DNA from: Burkholderia territorii
GTDB lineage: Bacteria; Pseudomonadota; Gammaproteobacteria; Burkholderiales; Burkholderiaceae
Length of the DNA stretch: 64,000 nucleotides
Reading direction: 5' to 3'
Assembly (NCBI RefSeq): GCF_902833055.1
Contig: NZ_CADFEJ010000003.1
Span: 496,001 to 560,000 of the forward strand
Of this stretch, positions 34,331 through 43,407 are shown piece after piece. The notes under the pieces are model-generated. The model saw nothing but the letters and a program-made list of their open reading frames with translations. It was not told the DNA's origin and made no database searches. The position numbers were made by a program, and so were the translations under genes. How positions within the stretch are numbered: the first letter of the stretch is position 1; each line of letters opens with the position of its first letter.

Positions 34331-36022
34331 ATGACCATCCGCCCGCTGACCGACCTGCTGTCGGTCTCGCCCCAGATCGCCGCGACCGACCTGCCCGCGC
34401 TTCACGCGGCCGGCATCCGCACGATCGTCTGCAATCGTCCGGACGGCGAAGGCGCCGACCAGCCGAACGTCGCCGAGATCCGCGCCGCCGCCGCACCGCT
34501 CGGCATCGCCGTCCATTACCTGCCCGTCGATACCGGCAAGGTCACCGACGAGCAGGCCCGGCAATTCGACGCGCTCGTCGCGTCGCTCGCCGGCCCGGTG
34601 CTCGCATACTGCCGCAGCGGCACGCGTTCGGCGACGCTGTGGGCGCTGTCGCAGGCCGGCAGGCGTCCGGTCGGCGACATCGTCGCGATCGCCGCCGCGG
34701 CCGGCTACGACCTCGGCGCGCTCGCGCCGCGTCTGACACGCGGTTCGACGCAAGATGTCGCGCATCACGGGCGCCACGCCACGCCCGCCGTCGACGCACG
34801 GCACGACATCGTGATCGTCGGCGCGGGCGCGGCCGGCGTCGCGGTCGCGTCGAGCCTGCTGGCGCGCGACGCATCGCTCGATATCGCGGTGATCGACCCG
34901 GCCGATACGCACTACTACCAGCCCGGCTGGACGATGGTCGGCGCGGGCGTGTTCCGGCCCGACACGACCGCGCGCCGGATCGCCGACCTGCTGCCGCGTG
35001 GCGTGAAATGGATCCAGGCCGCCGTCGCCGGTTTCGAGCCCGACGCGCATGCGGTCGTCCTCGACGGCTGCCGGCGCATCGGCTACCGGAAGCTGGTCGT
35101 GTGCCCGGGGCTGAAGCTCGACTGGCACGCGATCGATGGTCTCGCGCAAACGCTTGGCCGCAACGGCGTCACGTCGAACTATCGCTACGATCTCGCCCCG
35201 TACACGTGGGAACTGGTGCAGGCGTTCCGCGGCGGCAACGCGCTGTTCACGCAGCCGCCGATGCCGATCAAGTGCGCGGGCGCGCCGCAGAAGGCGATGT
35301 ACCTGTCGTGCGATCACTGGCGGCGCACGGGCCGTCTCGGTGCCGCCAACGTCGAGTTCCTGAATGCGGGCGCCGCGCTGTTCGGGGTCGCCGACTACGT
35401 GCCCGCGCTGATGGAATACGTGAAGAGCTACGACATCGCGCTGTCGTTCGGCCACAACCTCGTCGCGATCGACGGGCCCGCGCGGCGTGCGACGTTCCGG
35501 CGCGCGTTGCCCGACGGCGGCACGGAAACCGTCGAACGAACCTTCGACATGATTCACGTCGTGCCGCCGCAGAAGGCGCCCGATTTCGTGCGCGCGAGCC
35601 CGCTCGCCGATGCAGCCGGCTGGATCGACGTCGACCCGGCGACGCTGCGGCACAAGCAGTTCGCGGACATCTTCGCGCTCGGCGACGTCACCAACACGAC
35701 CAACGCGAAGACCGCCGCGGCCGCGCGCAAGCAGGCGCCGGTCGTCGCGCACAATGTGCTCGCGTCGCTCGGCCGCGTGCGCGGTGACGCTACGTACGAC
35801 GGCTACGGGTCGTGCCCGCTCACCGTCGAGCGCGGCAAGATCGTGCTCGCCGAATTCCTGTACGGCGGCAAGGTCGCGCCGACCTTCCCCGCGTGGCTGA
35901 TCGACGGCAGGCGTCCGTCCCGGCTCGCGTGGCTGCTCAAGGAGCGCCTGCTGCCACCGCTCTACTGGAAGGCGATGCTCAAGGGCCGCGAATGGCTCGC
36001 GAAGCCCGCGATCGCCCGTTGA
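34331..36022 (+). CDS. sqr: DUF442 (phosphatase/rhodanese-like)-sulfide:quinone oxidoreductase fusion
   Basis: A 563-residue two-domain protein. Residues 1-135 form a DUF442/TIGR01244 domain with a phosphatase-like loop YCRSGTRS (Cys94). Residues 158-563 are a type II sulfide:quinone oxidoreductase: FAD motif VGAGAAGVA (163-171), redox cysteines in IKCAGAPQK (Cys315) and GYGSCPLTV (Cys495), plus FALGDVTNTTNAKTA. It oxidises H2S at the membrane, passes electrons to quinone and forms persulfide for the dioxygenase. In other bacteria DUF442 is fused to the dioxygenase instead; it may handle a sulfane-sulfur transfer, but that is inference. Confidence 0.9.
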   Translation: MTIRPLTDLLSVSPQIAATDLPALHAAGIRTIVCNRPDGEGADQPNVAEIRAAAAPLGIAVHYLPVDTGKVTDEQARQFDALVASLAGPVLAYCRSGTRSATLWALSQAGRRPVGDIVAIAAAAGYDLGALAPRLTRGSTQDVAHHGRHATPAVDARHDIVIVGAGAAGVAVASSLLARDASLDIAVIDPADTHYYQPGWTMVGAGVFRPDTTARRIADLLPRGVKWIQAAVAGFEPDAHAVVLDGCRRIGYRKLVVCPGLKLDWHAIDGLAQTLGRNGVTSNYRYDLAPYTWELVQAFRGGNALFTQPPMPIKCAGAPQKAMYLSCDHWRRTGRLGAANVEFLNAGAALFGVADYVPALMEYVKSYDIALSFGHNLVAIDGPARRATFRRALPDGGTETVERTFDMIHVVPPQKAPDFVRASPLADAAGWIDVDPATLRHKQFADIFALGDVTNTTNAKTAAAARKQAPVVAHNVLASLGRVRGDATYDGYGSCPLTVERGKIVLAEFLYGGKVAPTFPAWLIDGRRPSRLAWLLKERLLPPLYWKAMLKGREWLAKPAIAR

Positions 36023-36040
36023 CCGGAGCTCGATGACACC

Positions 36041-36847
36041 ATGCTGATTTCCCTCGTACTCGGCAGCCTCGTCGGCGCCGTGCTCGGCCTCACCGGCGCG
36101 GGTGGCGGCATTCTCGCGGTGCCCGCGCTCGTCGTCGGGATGGGCTGGCCGATGCAGCAGGCCACGCCCGTCGCGCTCGTCGCGGTCGCGGGCAGCGCCG
36201 CGCTCGGCGCGCTGGAAGGGTTTCGCCGCGGGCTCGTGCGCTATCGGGCGGCGCTGCTGATGGCCGTGGCCGGGGTGCCGCTCACGACGCTCGGCGTGAA
36301 ACTCGCGCACGTGCTGCCGCAACGCGTGCTGCTGGCGCTGTTCGCGCTGACGATGCTGGTCGTCGCGGGCCGCCTGCTGCGGCAGGCACTGCGCCGCGCG
36401 CCCGGCGACGCGGACGAGTCGCGGTTGTGCGTCGGCCGCGTGAATCCCGATACCGGCCGGCTCGTGTGGTCCTGGCCGGTCGGGCTCGCGCTCGCGTCGA
36501 CCGGTGCGGTGACGGGGTTGATGACGGGCTTGCTCGGTGTCGGCGGCGGCTTCGTGATCGTGCCGATGCTGCGCAAGTTCACGAACGTGTCGATGCACGG
36601 CGTGGTCGCGACGTCGCTGATGGTGATCGCGCTGGTCGGCACCGGCGGCGTGCTCGCGACGCTCGTGTCGGGCACGCGCGCGCCGCTCGACATGATGCTG
36701 TGGTTCACCGTCGCGACCGCCGTCGGGATGGCGATCGGCCGCAACGCGTCGCGGCACCTGTCCGCGCGCCACGTGCAGGCAGGTTTCGCGGCCGTGCTCG
36801 TCTGCGTCGCGCTCGGTCTGCTCGCGAAGGCCGCGTTCGGCGCATGA
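36041..36847 (+). CDS. TSUP (TauE/SafE) family membrane permease
   Basis: A 268-residue integral membrane protein with about eight helices and two repeat halves, each with the family glycine signature: GLTGAGGGILAVPALV near the start and GLLGVGGGFVIVPML in the second half. TSUP proteins move sulfite, thiosulfate or organosulfonates. Its place 18 bases after the SQR fusion suggests export of sulfite made by the dioxygenase. Direct evidence for the substrate is absent. Confidence 0.88.
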   Translation: MLISLVLGSLVGAVLGLTGAGGGILAVPALVVGMGWPMQQATPVALVAVAGSAALGALEGFRRGLVRYRAALLMAVAGVPLTTLGVKLAHVLPQRVLLALFALTMLVVAGRLLRQALRRAPGDADESRLCVGRVNPDTGRLVWSWPVGLALASTGAVTGLMTGLLGVGGGFVIVPMLRKFTNVSMHGVVATSLMVIALVGTGGVLATLVSGTRAPLDMMLWFTVATAVGMAIGRNASRHLSARHVQAGFAAVLVCVALGLLAKAAFGA

Positions 36848-36985
36848 ACCTGGGCGCGGCAATCGCCTCCGCGTCCGGCGCCGGAGCCGCCCCCGCCGTC
36901 GCAAAACCGCCGCGATCCGCATGCTAGACTCCCCGCGCGCTGCTGCCCGGCGCGTCGACATCAACAAGAACAATGGAGTCCGGTC

Positions 36986-38596
36986 ATGCACATCGGTAAA
37001 CGAGGAAGCGCGGCACTTGCCGCGCTGCTGTTGACGCCACTCACCGCGCTAGCCGCATCCGCCTATACGGCGACGCTGACGCTCGCCAGTCTCTCCCCGT
37101 CGGTCGGCGGAACCGACAAGGCAACGCTCAAGCTCGCCAACACCGGCACAGCGCCCGCTGCCGCCGGGCTCTTCATCGGCATGCCATCCGGTTTCAGCGC
37201 GAGCAGCCTCACCAGCACGTGCGGCGGCACGCTCACCGACGACGGCAAGTCGCGCATCGCGTTGTCGAGCATGACGGTGCCGGCGGGCGGCACGTGCACG
37301 CTCGGCTTCACGCTGGGTGTGCCGCCGGTCGCGGCGTTGCCGCCGGCAGGCGCGCGCAGCTTCACGATCACGGCCGATACGGCCGCAGGGCTCGCGACGC
37401 TGACGGCCGCCAGCGCGCCGACGCTGTCCGGCTTCCTCGGCTCGACGCCGGGGCTTTACAGCGACACGTGGTTCCCGTCGACGGTACGCAGCGTCGGCAC
37501 GCTCGACCTGTTCATCACGCCGGCAACGGACCCGGGCCCGAACTCGAACGTCTTCTGGTCGAACCAGATCGGTTCGCTCAACGGCTACACCGGCCTGCAG
37601 TCGACCGAGCTGGTGTCGGCCAGCGAAGGCGTCGGCAAGCAGTTCCTGTTCAGCCTGTGGGGCGCGACCGCCGCCAAACCCGGCACGCCCGCGAGCGCGG
37701 GCATCGGCGCGGGCAGCTATTGCACGGTCAGCGGCTCGGCAACCGACGGCAGCGCCGGCGCGCAATGCCGTTATCGCTACGAGTGGCACGCGGGCCACAC
37801 GTACCGGTTCCGCATCACGCCGGACACGAGCCAGGGCCCCGGCTGGTTCAAGAGCAACGTGACGGACGTGACGAACGGTACAACCGGCGACAGCTTCGAT
37901 ATCGGCAGCATCTACGTCGGCACCACGCAGACGCAGGTGCCCGTCGGCTGGATCAGCCAGTGGGTCGAATATTTCGACTGGAACTCGAGCCGCACGAGCT
38001 GCGCGTCGATCGCGCATACGGACGCGCAGTTCAGCATTCGCGCGTATGACGCGATCGGCAACGCGGTGCCGGTCCCGGCACCCTCGGTCACGGTCAACAA
38101 GTCGTGTCCGGCGAGCTATGCAAACGCGTCGCAAGCGAACGGCGTCGCCACGCTCATCGGCGGGCCGCAGCAATCGGCCGCCGGCCTCGTGAAAAGCGGC
38201 GGCGCGTGCCTGACGGCGTCGGGCGGCCTGGCCGACGGCAGCGTCGCAACGCTCGGCACGTGCCCGACGCTCGCATCGGTGCGCGCATCCGGCGGCACGC
38301 ACTTCAATCCGCAACTGTGGGTCGTCGCGGGCGACGGCACGCTGCAGACCAAGTACAGCTACTGCCTCACCGCGCAGGCGCCCGGCTCGGCCAACGGCGC
38401 GCTGCTGCGCACCTGCGTGCCCGGTACGGCGAGCCCGCAGTGGCAGGTCAAGGCCGGCACGCTGCCGGGCACCGCGCAACTCGTGTCGCAGGCCACCGGC
38501 CGCTGCCTCGCGCCGGCCGGCAGCGCGCTGACGCTGCAGGCATGCTCGGCGGCCACGGCCGTGTGGAGGACGCCCGGCAAGAGCTTCACGTACTGA
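36986..38596 (+). CDS. Secreted DUF3472-type protein with ricin-lectin-like C terminus
   Basis: A 536-residue exported protein. A signal peptide (MHIGKRGSAALAALLLTPLTALAAS) is followed by an immunoglobulin-like stretch (about 30-135) and a central domain of the DUF3472 type (GLYSDTWFPSTVRSVGTLDL, FYNW-like YRYEWHAGHTYRFR). The C-terminal 140 residues have Q-x-W-like turns (NPQLWVV, PQWQVK, AVWRT) and paired cysteines typical of a ricin-type beta-trefoil. A carbohydrate-binding extracellular role is likely; the target is unknown. It is monocistronic, with a strong terminator after it. Confidence 0.75.
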   Translation: MHIGKRGSAALAALLLTPLTALAASAYTATLTLASLSPSVGGTDKATLKLANTGTAPAAAGLFIGMPSGFSASSLTSTCGGTLTDDGKSRIALSSMTVPAGGTCTLGFTLGVPPVAALPPAGARSFTITADTAAGLATLTAASAPTLSGFLGSTPGLYSDTWFPSTVRSVGTLDLFITPATDPGPNSNVFWSNQIGSLNGYTGLQSTELVSASEGVGKQFLFSLWGATAAKPGTPASAGIGAGSYCTVSGSATDGSAGAQCRYRYEWHAGHTYRFRITPDTSQGPGWFKSNVTDVTNGTTGDSFDIGSIYVGTTQTQVPVGWISQWVEYFDWNSSRTSCASIAHTDAQFSIRAYDAIGNAVPVPAPSVTVNKSCPASYANASQANGVATLIGGPQQSAAGLVKSGGACLTASGGLADGSVATLGTCPTLASVRASGGTHFNPQLWVVAGDGTLQTKYSYCLTAQAPGSANGALLRTCVPGTASPQWQVKAGTLPGTAQLVSQATGRCLAPAGSALTLQACSAATAVWRTPGKSFTY

Positions 38597-38613
38597 GCGC
38601 CTCGGCGCGGTAC

Positions 38614-38664
38614 ATAAGGAAAACGCCCGGGCCGACTCGACGTCGGCACCGGGCGTTTTCTTAT
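38614..38664. terminator. Strong bidirectional terminator
   Basis: AAAACGCCCGG and CCGGGCGTTTT, with an inner CCGAC/GTCGG stem, form a long hairpin with A-run before and T-run after. It separates the lectin-like gene from the convergent end of the pot operon. Confidence 0.88.
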
Positions 38665-38681
38665 GGCGACAGCCGCGCGCG

Positions 38682-39503
38682 TTACGTCGCGAACGACATC
38701 GTCCGCTTGCGTTCCTGGCGCAGCATCACGAAGTTCGCGATCACCACGCCGGCCGTCACCGCGACGATGAACAGCGTTGCGAGCGCGTTCATTTCCGGGT
38801 TCAGGCCGAGGCGTACGCGCGAGAACACGACGAGCGGCAGCGTCGTCGAGCCGGGGCCCGACAGGAACGCCGACAGCACGAGGTCGTCGATCGACAGCGT
38901 AAACGACAGCAGCCAGCCCGCGATCAACGCCTGCGAAATCAGCGGCAGCGTAATCGTGAAGAACACCTTCAGCGGCGTCGCACCGAGATCGAGCGCGGCC
39001 TCCTCGAGCGACGGGTTCAGTTCGCGCACGCGCGACTGCACGATGATCGCGACGTACGAGATGCACAGCATCACGTGGCCCAGCCAGATCGTGAACACGC
39101 CGCGCTCGGCCGGCCAGCCGATCCACTTCGCCAGTTCGATGAACAGCAGCAGCAACGAGATGCCCTGGATCACCTCGGGGATCACCAGCGGTGCGTTGAT
39201 CATCCCGCTGAACAGCGCGAAGCCGCGAAAGCGGCCCATCCGCGCGAGCACGAAGCCGGCCCACGTGCCGATGAACACCGACGCGAACGCGGTCAGCACG
39301 CCGATCCTCAGCGACAGCCATGCGGCCGTCAACAGTTCGTCGTCCTCCACGAGTGCCGAATACCAGCGGAACGAGAAGCCCGACCACACGGTGACGAGCT
39401 TCGACTCGTTGAACGAATAGACGATCAGGCTGATGATCGGGATGTACAGGAACGCGAAGCCGGCGAACAGCGCCGCGAACTGCAGGTAACGATTCGGCTT
39501 CAT
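38682..39503 (-). CDS. potI: Putrescine ABC transporter permease PotI
   Basis: A 273-residue inner-membrane permease with six helices and the binding-protein-dependent permease motif in EEAALDLGATPLKVFFTITLP (EAA loop). With PotH it forms the channel through which PotF-bound putrescine enters, powered by PotG. The start overlaps the potH stop by four bases (ATGA), the tight packing of one operon. It is the last gene of potFGHI, ending at a bidirectional terminator. Confidence 0.93.
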   Translation of the reverse strand: MKPNRYLQFAALFAGFAFLYIPIISLIVYSFNESKLVTVWSGFSFRWYSALVEDDELLTAAWLSLRIGVLTAFASVFIGTWAGFVLARMGRFRGFALFSGMINAPLVIPEVIQGISLLLLFIELAKWIGWPAERGVFTIWLGHVMLCISYVAIIVQSRVRELNPSLEEAALDLGATPLKVFFTITLPLISQALIAGWLLSFTLSIDDLVLSAFLSGPGSTTLPLVVFSRVRLGLNPEMNALATLFIVAVTAGVVIANFVMLRQERKRTMSFAT

Positions 39504-40429
39504 CGACGGCGGCCCTCCTGCTCCTTCGCCTGGAAGTGCTGGAACATCGCCATCGGCACGAGCAGCAGCAGCACCATCGCGCAGGTCACGGCCGACGCCA
39601 TCGGCCAGTCTGCGTTGTTGAAGAATTCATTCCACATCACGCGGCCGATCATCAGCGTGTTCGCGCCGCCGAGCAGTTCCGGGATCACGTACTCGCCGAC
39701 CGCCGGGATGAACACTAGCAGGCAGCCCGCGATGATCCCGTTCTTCGACAGCGGCAGCGTGATCTGCACGAACGCCTTCCACGGTTTCGCGCCGAGGTCG
39801 TACGCGGCTTCGAGCAGACGCAGGTCCATTTTCACGAGATGCGCGTACAGCGGCATCACGAGGAACGGCAGGTACGAATACACCATCCCGATGTACACCG
39901 CGTAGTTGGTGCGATACAGCTCGATCGGCGTGTGCGTCAGGCCGATCCACATCAGGAAGTTGTTCAGGAGACCGTTGTTCTTCAGGATCCCGATCCACGC
40001 GTACACGCGGATCAGGAACGACGTCCAGAACGGCAGCATCACGCCCATCATCAGCAGGTTGCGCGTCGCGGGGTTCGAACGTGCGATGTAGTACGCCATC
40101 GGATAGCCGATCAGCAGGCACAGCAGCGTCGTGATCGCCGCGACCACCACCGAATTCACGTAGGTCGCGAAATACAGGCTGTCCGACAGCAGGAATGCGT
40201 AGTGCGACAGGTTCAGCGCGATGTGCACGACGCCGTCCGCGTACGACGCGAGTTCCGTATACGGCGGAATGCCGAGCTGCAGCTCCGCGAAACTGATCTT
40301 CACGACCAGCACGAACGGCACGAGGAAGAACAGCACGAGCCACGTATACGGCCCCGCGACGACCGCCGAGCCGCCGGTCAGGTTGAAGCGCCGCACCGGC
40401 CATGCGAGCAGGGACTTGAGCGCGTTCAT
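39500..40429 (-). CDS. potH: Putrescine ABC transporter permease PotH
   Basis: A 309-residue permease with six helices and the EAA loop EAAYDLGAKPWKAFVQITLP that contacts the ATPase. The cytoplasmic N terminus before the first helix (about residues 1-25) is typical of PotH/PotB. It starts within the last codons of potG (ATGA overlap) and is overlapped by potI. Confidence 0.93.
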   Translation of the reverse strand: MNALKSLLAWPVRRFNLTGGSAVVAGPYTWLVLFFLVPFVLVVKISFAELQLGIPPYTELASYADGVVHIALNLSHYAFLLSDSLYFATYVNSVVVAAITTLLCLLIGYPMAYYIARSNPATRNLLMMGVMLPFWTSFLIRVYAWIGILKNNGLLNNFLMWIGLTHTPIELYRTNYAVYIGMVYSYLPFLVMPLYAHLVKMDLRLLEAAYDLGAKPWKAFVQITLPLSKNGIIAGCLLVFIPAVGEYVIPELLGGANTLMIGRVMWNEFFNNADWPMASAVTCAMVLLLLVPMAMFQHFQAKEQEGRRR

Positions 40430-41586
40430 GACGTCAGCACCACGCCTGCGGTCGCGCTCCAGCGCACGTAGATCTCGTCGCCGAGCGCCGGCGTGTCGAG
40501 CTCGGTGATCGCGAGGCTCGACACGTTCGCGATCACCGTCTTGCCCGCGTCGAGCTTCACGTGATACAGCGAATAGCCGCCCATGTACGCGACGTTGGTG
40601 ATCTTGCCGCGCGCCCAGTTGAACGCGCCTTCGGGCGGCTTGCGCGTGAGCGCGATCCGCTCGGGGCGCACCGACACCGTGACCGGCATCCCCAGCGGGC
40701 CCGTAATGCCGTGACTCACGTACAGCCGGCTCGGCAGCTCCGGCGATTCGATGTAGACATGGTCGGGTTCGTCCTCGACCGTGACGCCGTCGAACAGGTT
40801 CGTCGAGCCGATGAATTCGGCCGAGAAGCGGCTGTTCGGATATTCGTAGACTTCGTTCGGCGTGCCGATCTGCACGATCTGGCCTTCGCTCATCACGGCG
40901 AGCCGGTTCGCCATCGTCATCGCCTCTTCCTGGTCGTGCGTGACCATGATGCAGGTGACGCCGACCTTCTTCAGGATGTTGACGAGCTCGATCTGCGTGC
41001 GCTGGCGGATCTGCTTGTCGAGCGCCGACATCGGCTCGTCGAGCAGCAGCACCTTCGGGCGCTTGACGAGCGAGCGCGCGAGCGCGACGCGCTGCTGCTG
41101 GCCGCCCGACAGCTGGTGGGGCTTGCGCTTCGCGTACTTGCTCATCTGCACGAGTTCGAGCGCAGCCGCCACGCGCTCCTTCAGCTCGGCCTTCGGCGTG
41201 CCTTCCTGCTTGAGGCCGTATGCGACGTTCGATTCCACCGACATGTGCGGGAACAACGCATAAGACTGGAACATCATGTTTACGGGCCGCTTGTACGGCG
41301 GCATCTGCGCGAGGTCCTCGCCATCGATCAGGATCTTGCCCGACGTGACCGTCTCGAGGCCGGCAAGCATCCGCAGCAATGTCGACTTGCCGGAACCCGA
41401 GCTGCCGAGCAGCGCGAACAGCTCGCCCTGCCGAACCGTCAGGTTCACGTTGCGCACCACTTCGGTCTCGCCGAATTTCTTGACGACGTCGACGATCTGG
41501 ACAAAGTTCTCGGCGCGCGCATCGGCGCCGGACGAAGGAACGAAGGACGGCGCGCCCGCAACCGGCACGCCCGACTGGCTATTCAT
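40426..41586 (-). CDS. potG: Putrescine ABC transporter ATPase PotG
   Basis: A 386-residue ATPase: Walker A GSSGSGKST, signature LSGGQQQR, Walker B VLLLDEP, then a TOBE regulatory domain from about residue 285. A 30-residue N-terminal extension precedes the ATPase core, as in PotG. It powers uptake through PotH/PotI. It lies 86 bases after potF, with a stem-loop between that may lower its expression relative to the binding protein. Confidence 0.93.
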   Translation of the reverse strand: MNSQSGVPVAGAPSFVPSSGADARAENFVQIVDVVKKFGETEVVRNVNLTVRQGELFALLGSSGSGKSTLLRMLAGLETVTSGKILIDGEDLAQMPPYKRPVNMMFQSYALFPHMSVESNVAYGLKQEGTPKAELKERVAAALELVQMSKYAKRKPHQLSGGQQQRVALARSLVKRPKVLLLDEPMSALDKQIRQRTQIELVNILKKVGVTCIMVTHDQEEAMTMANRLAVMSEGQIVQIGTPNEVYEYPNSRFSAEFIGSTNLFDGVTVEDEPDHVYIESPELPSRLYVSHGITGPLGMPVTVSVRPERIALTRKPPEGAFNWARGKITNVAYMGGYSLYHVKLDAGKTVIANVSSLAITELDTPALGDEIYVRWSATAGVVLTS

Positions 41587-41618
41587 GATGTGCTGCTTCT
41601 CTCCTGCGTTTGACGAAC

Positions 41619-41644
41619 AAAGCCCCCGGGGGCACCAGGGGCTT
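41619..41644 (-). terminator. Stem-loop between potF and potG
   Basis: AAGCCCC (41620-41626) and GGGGCTT (41638-41644) pair around an 11-base loop, followed on the minus strand by TTGTTCGTC. It looks like a leaky terminator or mRNA end protector, giving more PotF than transporter core. Confidence 0.55.
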
Positions 41645-41672
41645 CATGACTGCTGGCTCACTCCGGCTCGCG

Positions 41673-42767
41673 TCAGCGGCCCGACTTCAACTCGGTCCAC
41701 AGACGCGTCTGCAGGCGCTGGATTTCAGGCGGCAGCGGCTTGAGCAGGAACAGCGTCTTCACGACGTCGGCCGGCGGGTAGACGGCCGGGTCGTTGGCGA
41801 CGTCCGGGCGCACGTACTTGCGGGCTTCGGCGTTCGCGCTCGGGTAGTACACGGCGTTCGTGATCGCCGCGTGCACCTTCGGATCCTCGATGTAGTTGAT
41901 CCACTGCAGCGCCGCTTCCTTGTTCTTCGCGTCCTTCGGGATCGCCATCACGTCGAACCACACCGGCGCGCCGCCCTTCGGAATGTAGTACTCGACCTTG
42001 TACGGCTTCTTCGCCTCGATCGCGCGATGCTTCGCGATCACGACGTCGCCCGACCAGCCGAACGCGAAGCAGATGTCGCCGCCGACCAGGTCGTTGATGT
42101 AGCCCGACGAGTTGAACTGGGTGATGTACGGGCGGATCTTCTTGAGCACGTCCATCGCGGCCTTGTAGTCGGCCGGGTTCGTGCTCATCGGATCCTTGCC
42201 GATGTAGTGCAGCGCCGCCGCGAACATCTGGTCCGGCGCGTCGAGCACCGATACGCCGCAGGTCTTCAGCTTCGAGATGTTTTCCGGCTTGAACAGGATG
42301 TCCCAGTTGTCGAGCGGGACCTTGCCGAGCGCTTGTTGCGCCTTCGTCAGGTTGTATGCGAGACCGGTCGTGCCGTATGCCCAGGGCACCGCGTACTTGT
42401 TGCCCGGGTCCGCGCCGGCGACGAGCGCCATCAGTTGCGGATCGAGGTACTTGAGGTTCGGCAGCTTCGACTTGTCGAGCGGCGTGAAGATGCCCGCCGC
42501 GATCTGCTTGCCCGCGTAGTTGCTGGTCGGCACGACGATGTCGTAGCCCGAGCTGCCCGTGAGCAGCTTCGCCTGCAGCGTGTCGTCGCTGTCGTAGTTG
42601 TCGTAGCGAACCTTGACGCCCGTCTGCTTCTCGAAGTTCGGGATCGTGTCCTTCGCAATGTAGTCGGACCAGTTATAGACATTGAGCTGCGTATCCTTCG
42701 CCGCCGCCGCCGATGCACCCACACACAGCGCAAGCGCTGCGAACCGGCCCACTACCTTTGCTTTCAT
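41673..42767 (-). CDS. potF: Periplasmic putrescine-binding protein PotF
   Basis: A 364-residue family 1 polyamine-binding protein. Signal peptide MKAKVVGRFAALALCVGASAAAA, then LNVYNWSDYIAKDTIPNFEKQ, the opening typical of PotF/PotD (Trp and Ser of the binding cleft), with the ligand-site segments YDIVVPTSNYAGKQI and FAFGWSGDVVIAK. It captures putrescine in the periplasm and delivers it to PotH/PotI. A GGAGGGAG ribosome binding site precedes the ATG. It is the first gene of the operon. Confidence 0.93.
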   Translation of the reverse strand: MKAKVVGRFAALALCVGASAAAAKDTQLNVYNWSDYIAKDTIPNFEKQTGVKVRYDNYDSDDTLQAKLLTGSSGYDIVVPTSNYAGKQIAAGIFTPLDKSKLPNLKYLDPQLMALVAGADPGNKYAVPWAYGTTGLAYNLTKAQQALGKVPLDNWDILFKPENISKLKTCGVSVLDAPDQMFAAALHYIGKDPMSTNPADYKAAMDVLKKIRPYITQFNSSGYINDLVGGDICFAFGWSGDVVIAKHRAIEAKKPYKVEYYIPKGGAPVWFDVMAIPKDAKNKEAALQWINYIEDPKVHAAITNAVYYPSANAEARKYVRPDVANDPAVYPPADVVKTLFLLKPLPPEIQRLQTRLWTELKSGR

Positions 42768-43128
42768 CCCGTTCTCCCTCCGGCCGGACGCGTCGCCCGG
42801 CTGCCGTCTGCCTCGTCATGGCGGCGCGTTCAGGCGCGCCGCCCCTCGAAAACCCCGAACGCTACCACCATTCGCGCTCCGTCACAAAAAAATCATGCCG
42901 GTGTCGCGCAAACGGAACAGATTCGCGCCGCCGGCCGCTCGCACGGCCCGCGCAGCGGGGCGCTCCGGGGGAATTCTATCGGGTAATCGGCGTCTGTCCA
43001 TCGGGAAAAGAAGGCGGCCGCGAAACCGTCCGGACGGGCCGGCGCCGCACCGCCGGCATCGCGGCCGGGCCGCGTCACCCCGATGCATTAAAATGACGCC
43101 CTGACGATTCAACGCGCGAACCCTTCCG
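42768..43128. other. Divergent intergenic region (potF / DUF1289 gene)
   Basis: No gene seen. It must hold the potF promoter. A run CACAAAAAAATC near 42880-42895 is the only AT-rich patch. No clear operator was found. Confidence 0.35.
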
Positions 43129-43332
43129 ATGGCCTCCAATCTCCACGACCTGCCCGACAGCCCCTGCATCGGCGTGTGCTCGACCCTCTTCGACGAAGTC
43201 TGCAAGGGCTGCGGCCGCACGGCCGGCGAAGTGTCGAACTGGGTGTTCCTGAGCGACGACGAGAAACGCGCGGTGTGGGAACGCATCACGCGCGAAGGCA
43301 CCGCGATGCGCTTTCAGTACGACAAGCTGTAA
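43129..43332 (+). CDS. DUF1289 small cysteine-rich protein
   Basis: A 67-residue protein with the complete DUF1289 pattern: SPCIGVCS near residue 12, then DEVCKGCGRT and a C-terminal W-x-x-L-S-D-D-E-K helix. The four cysteines suggest a small metal or Fe-S site. Its function is unknown across bacteria. It is a single gene that ends just ahead of the ompW terminator and is convergent with ompW. Confidence 0.88.
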   Translation: MASNLHDLPDSPCIGVCSTLFDEVCKGCGRTAGEVSNWVFLSDDEKRAVWERITREGTAMRFQYDKL

Positions 43333-43343
43333 ACCCGCCGGAC

Positions 43344-43376
43344 AAAAAAAGAGCGGCATGCCGACTGCCATGCCGC
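43344..43376 (-). terminator. Terminator of the ompW-like gene
   Basis: GCGGCATG and CATGCCGC pair perfectly around an eight-base loop. On the minus strand it is followed by TCTTTTTTTG. It lies 31 bases past the ompW stop. Confidence 0.85.
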
Positions 43377-43407
43377 CAACCCCAACTCTGTTCTTTTTCG
43401 CTCGCGT

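Noticed and set aside
33230..36991. 1253-codon minus-strand frame opposite the dioxygenase, SQR and TSUP genes
   Set aside because: Antisense shadow covering three genes with intact catalytic residues; composition is Arg/Asp/His-biased with no motif.
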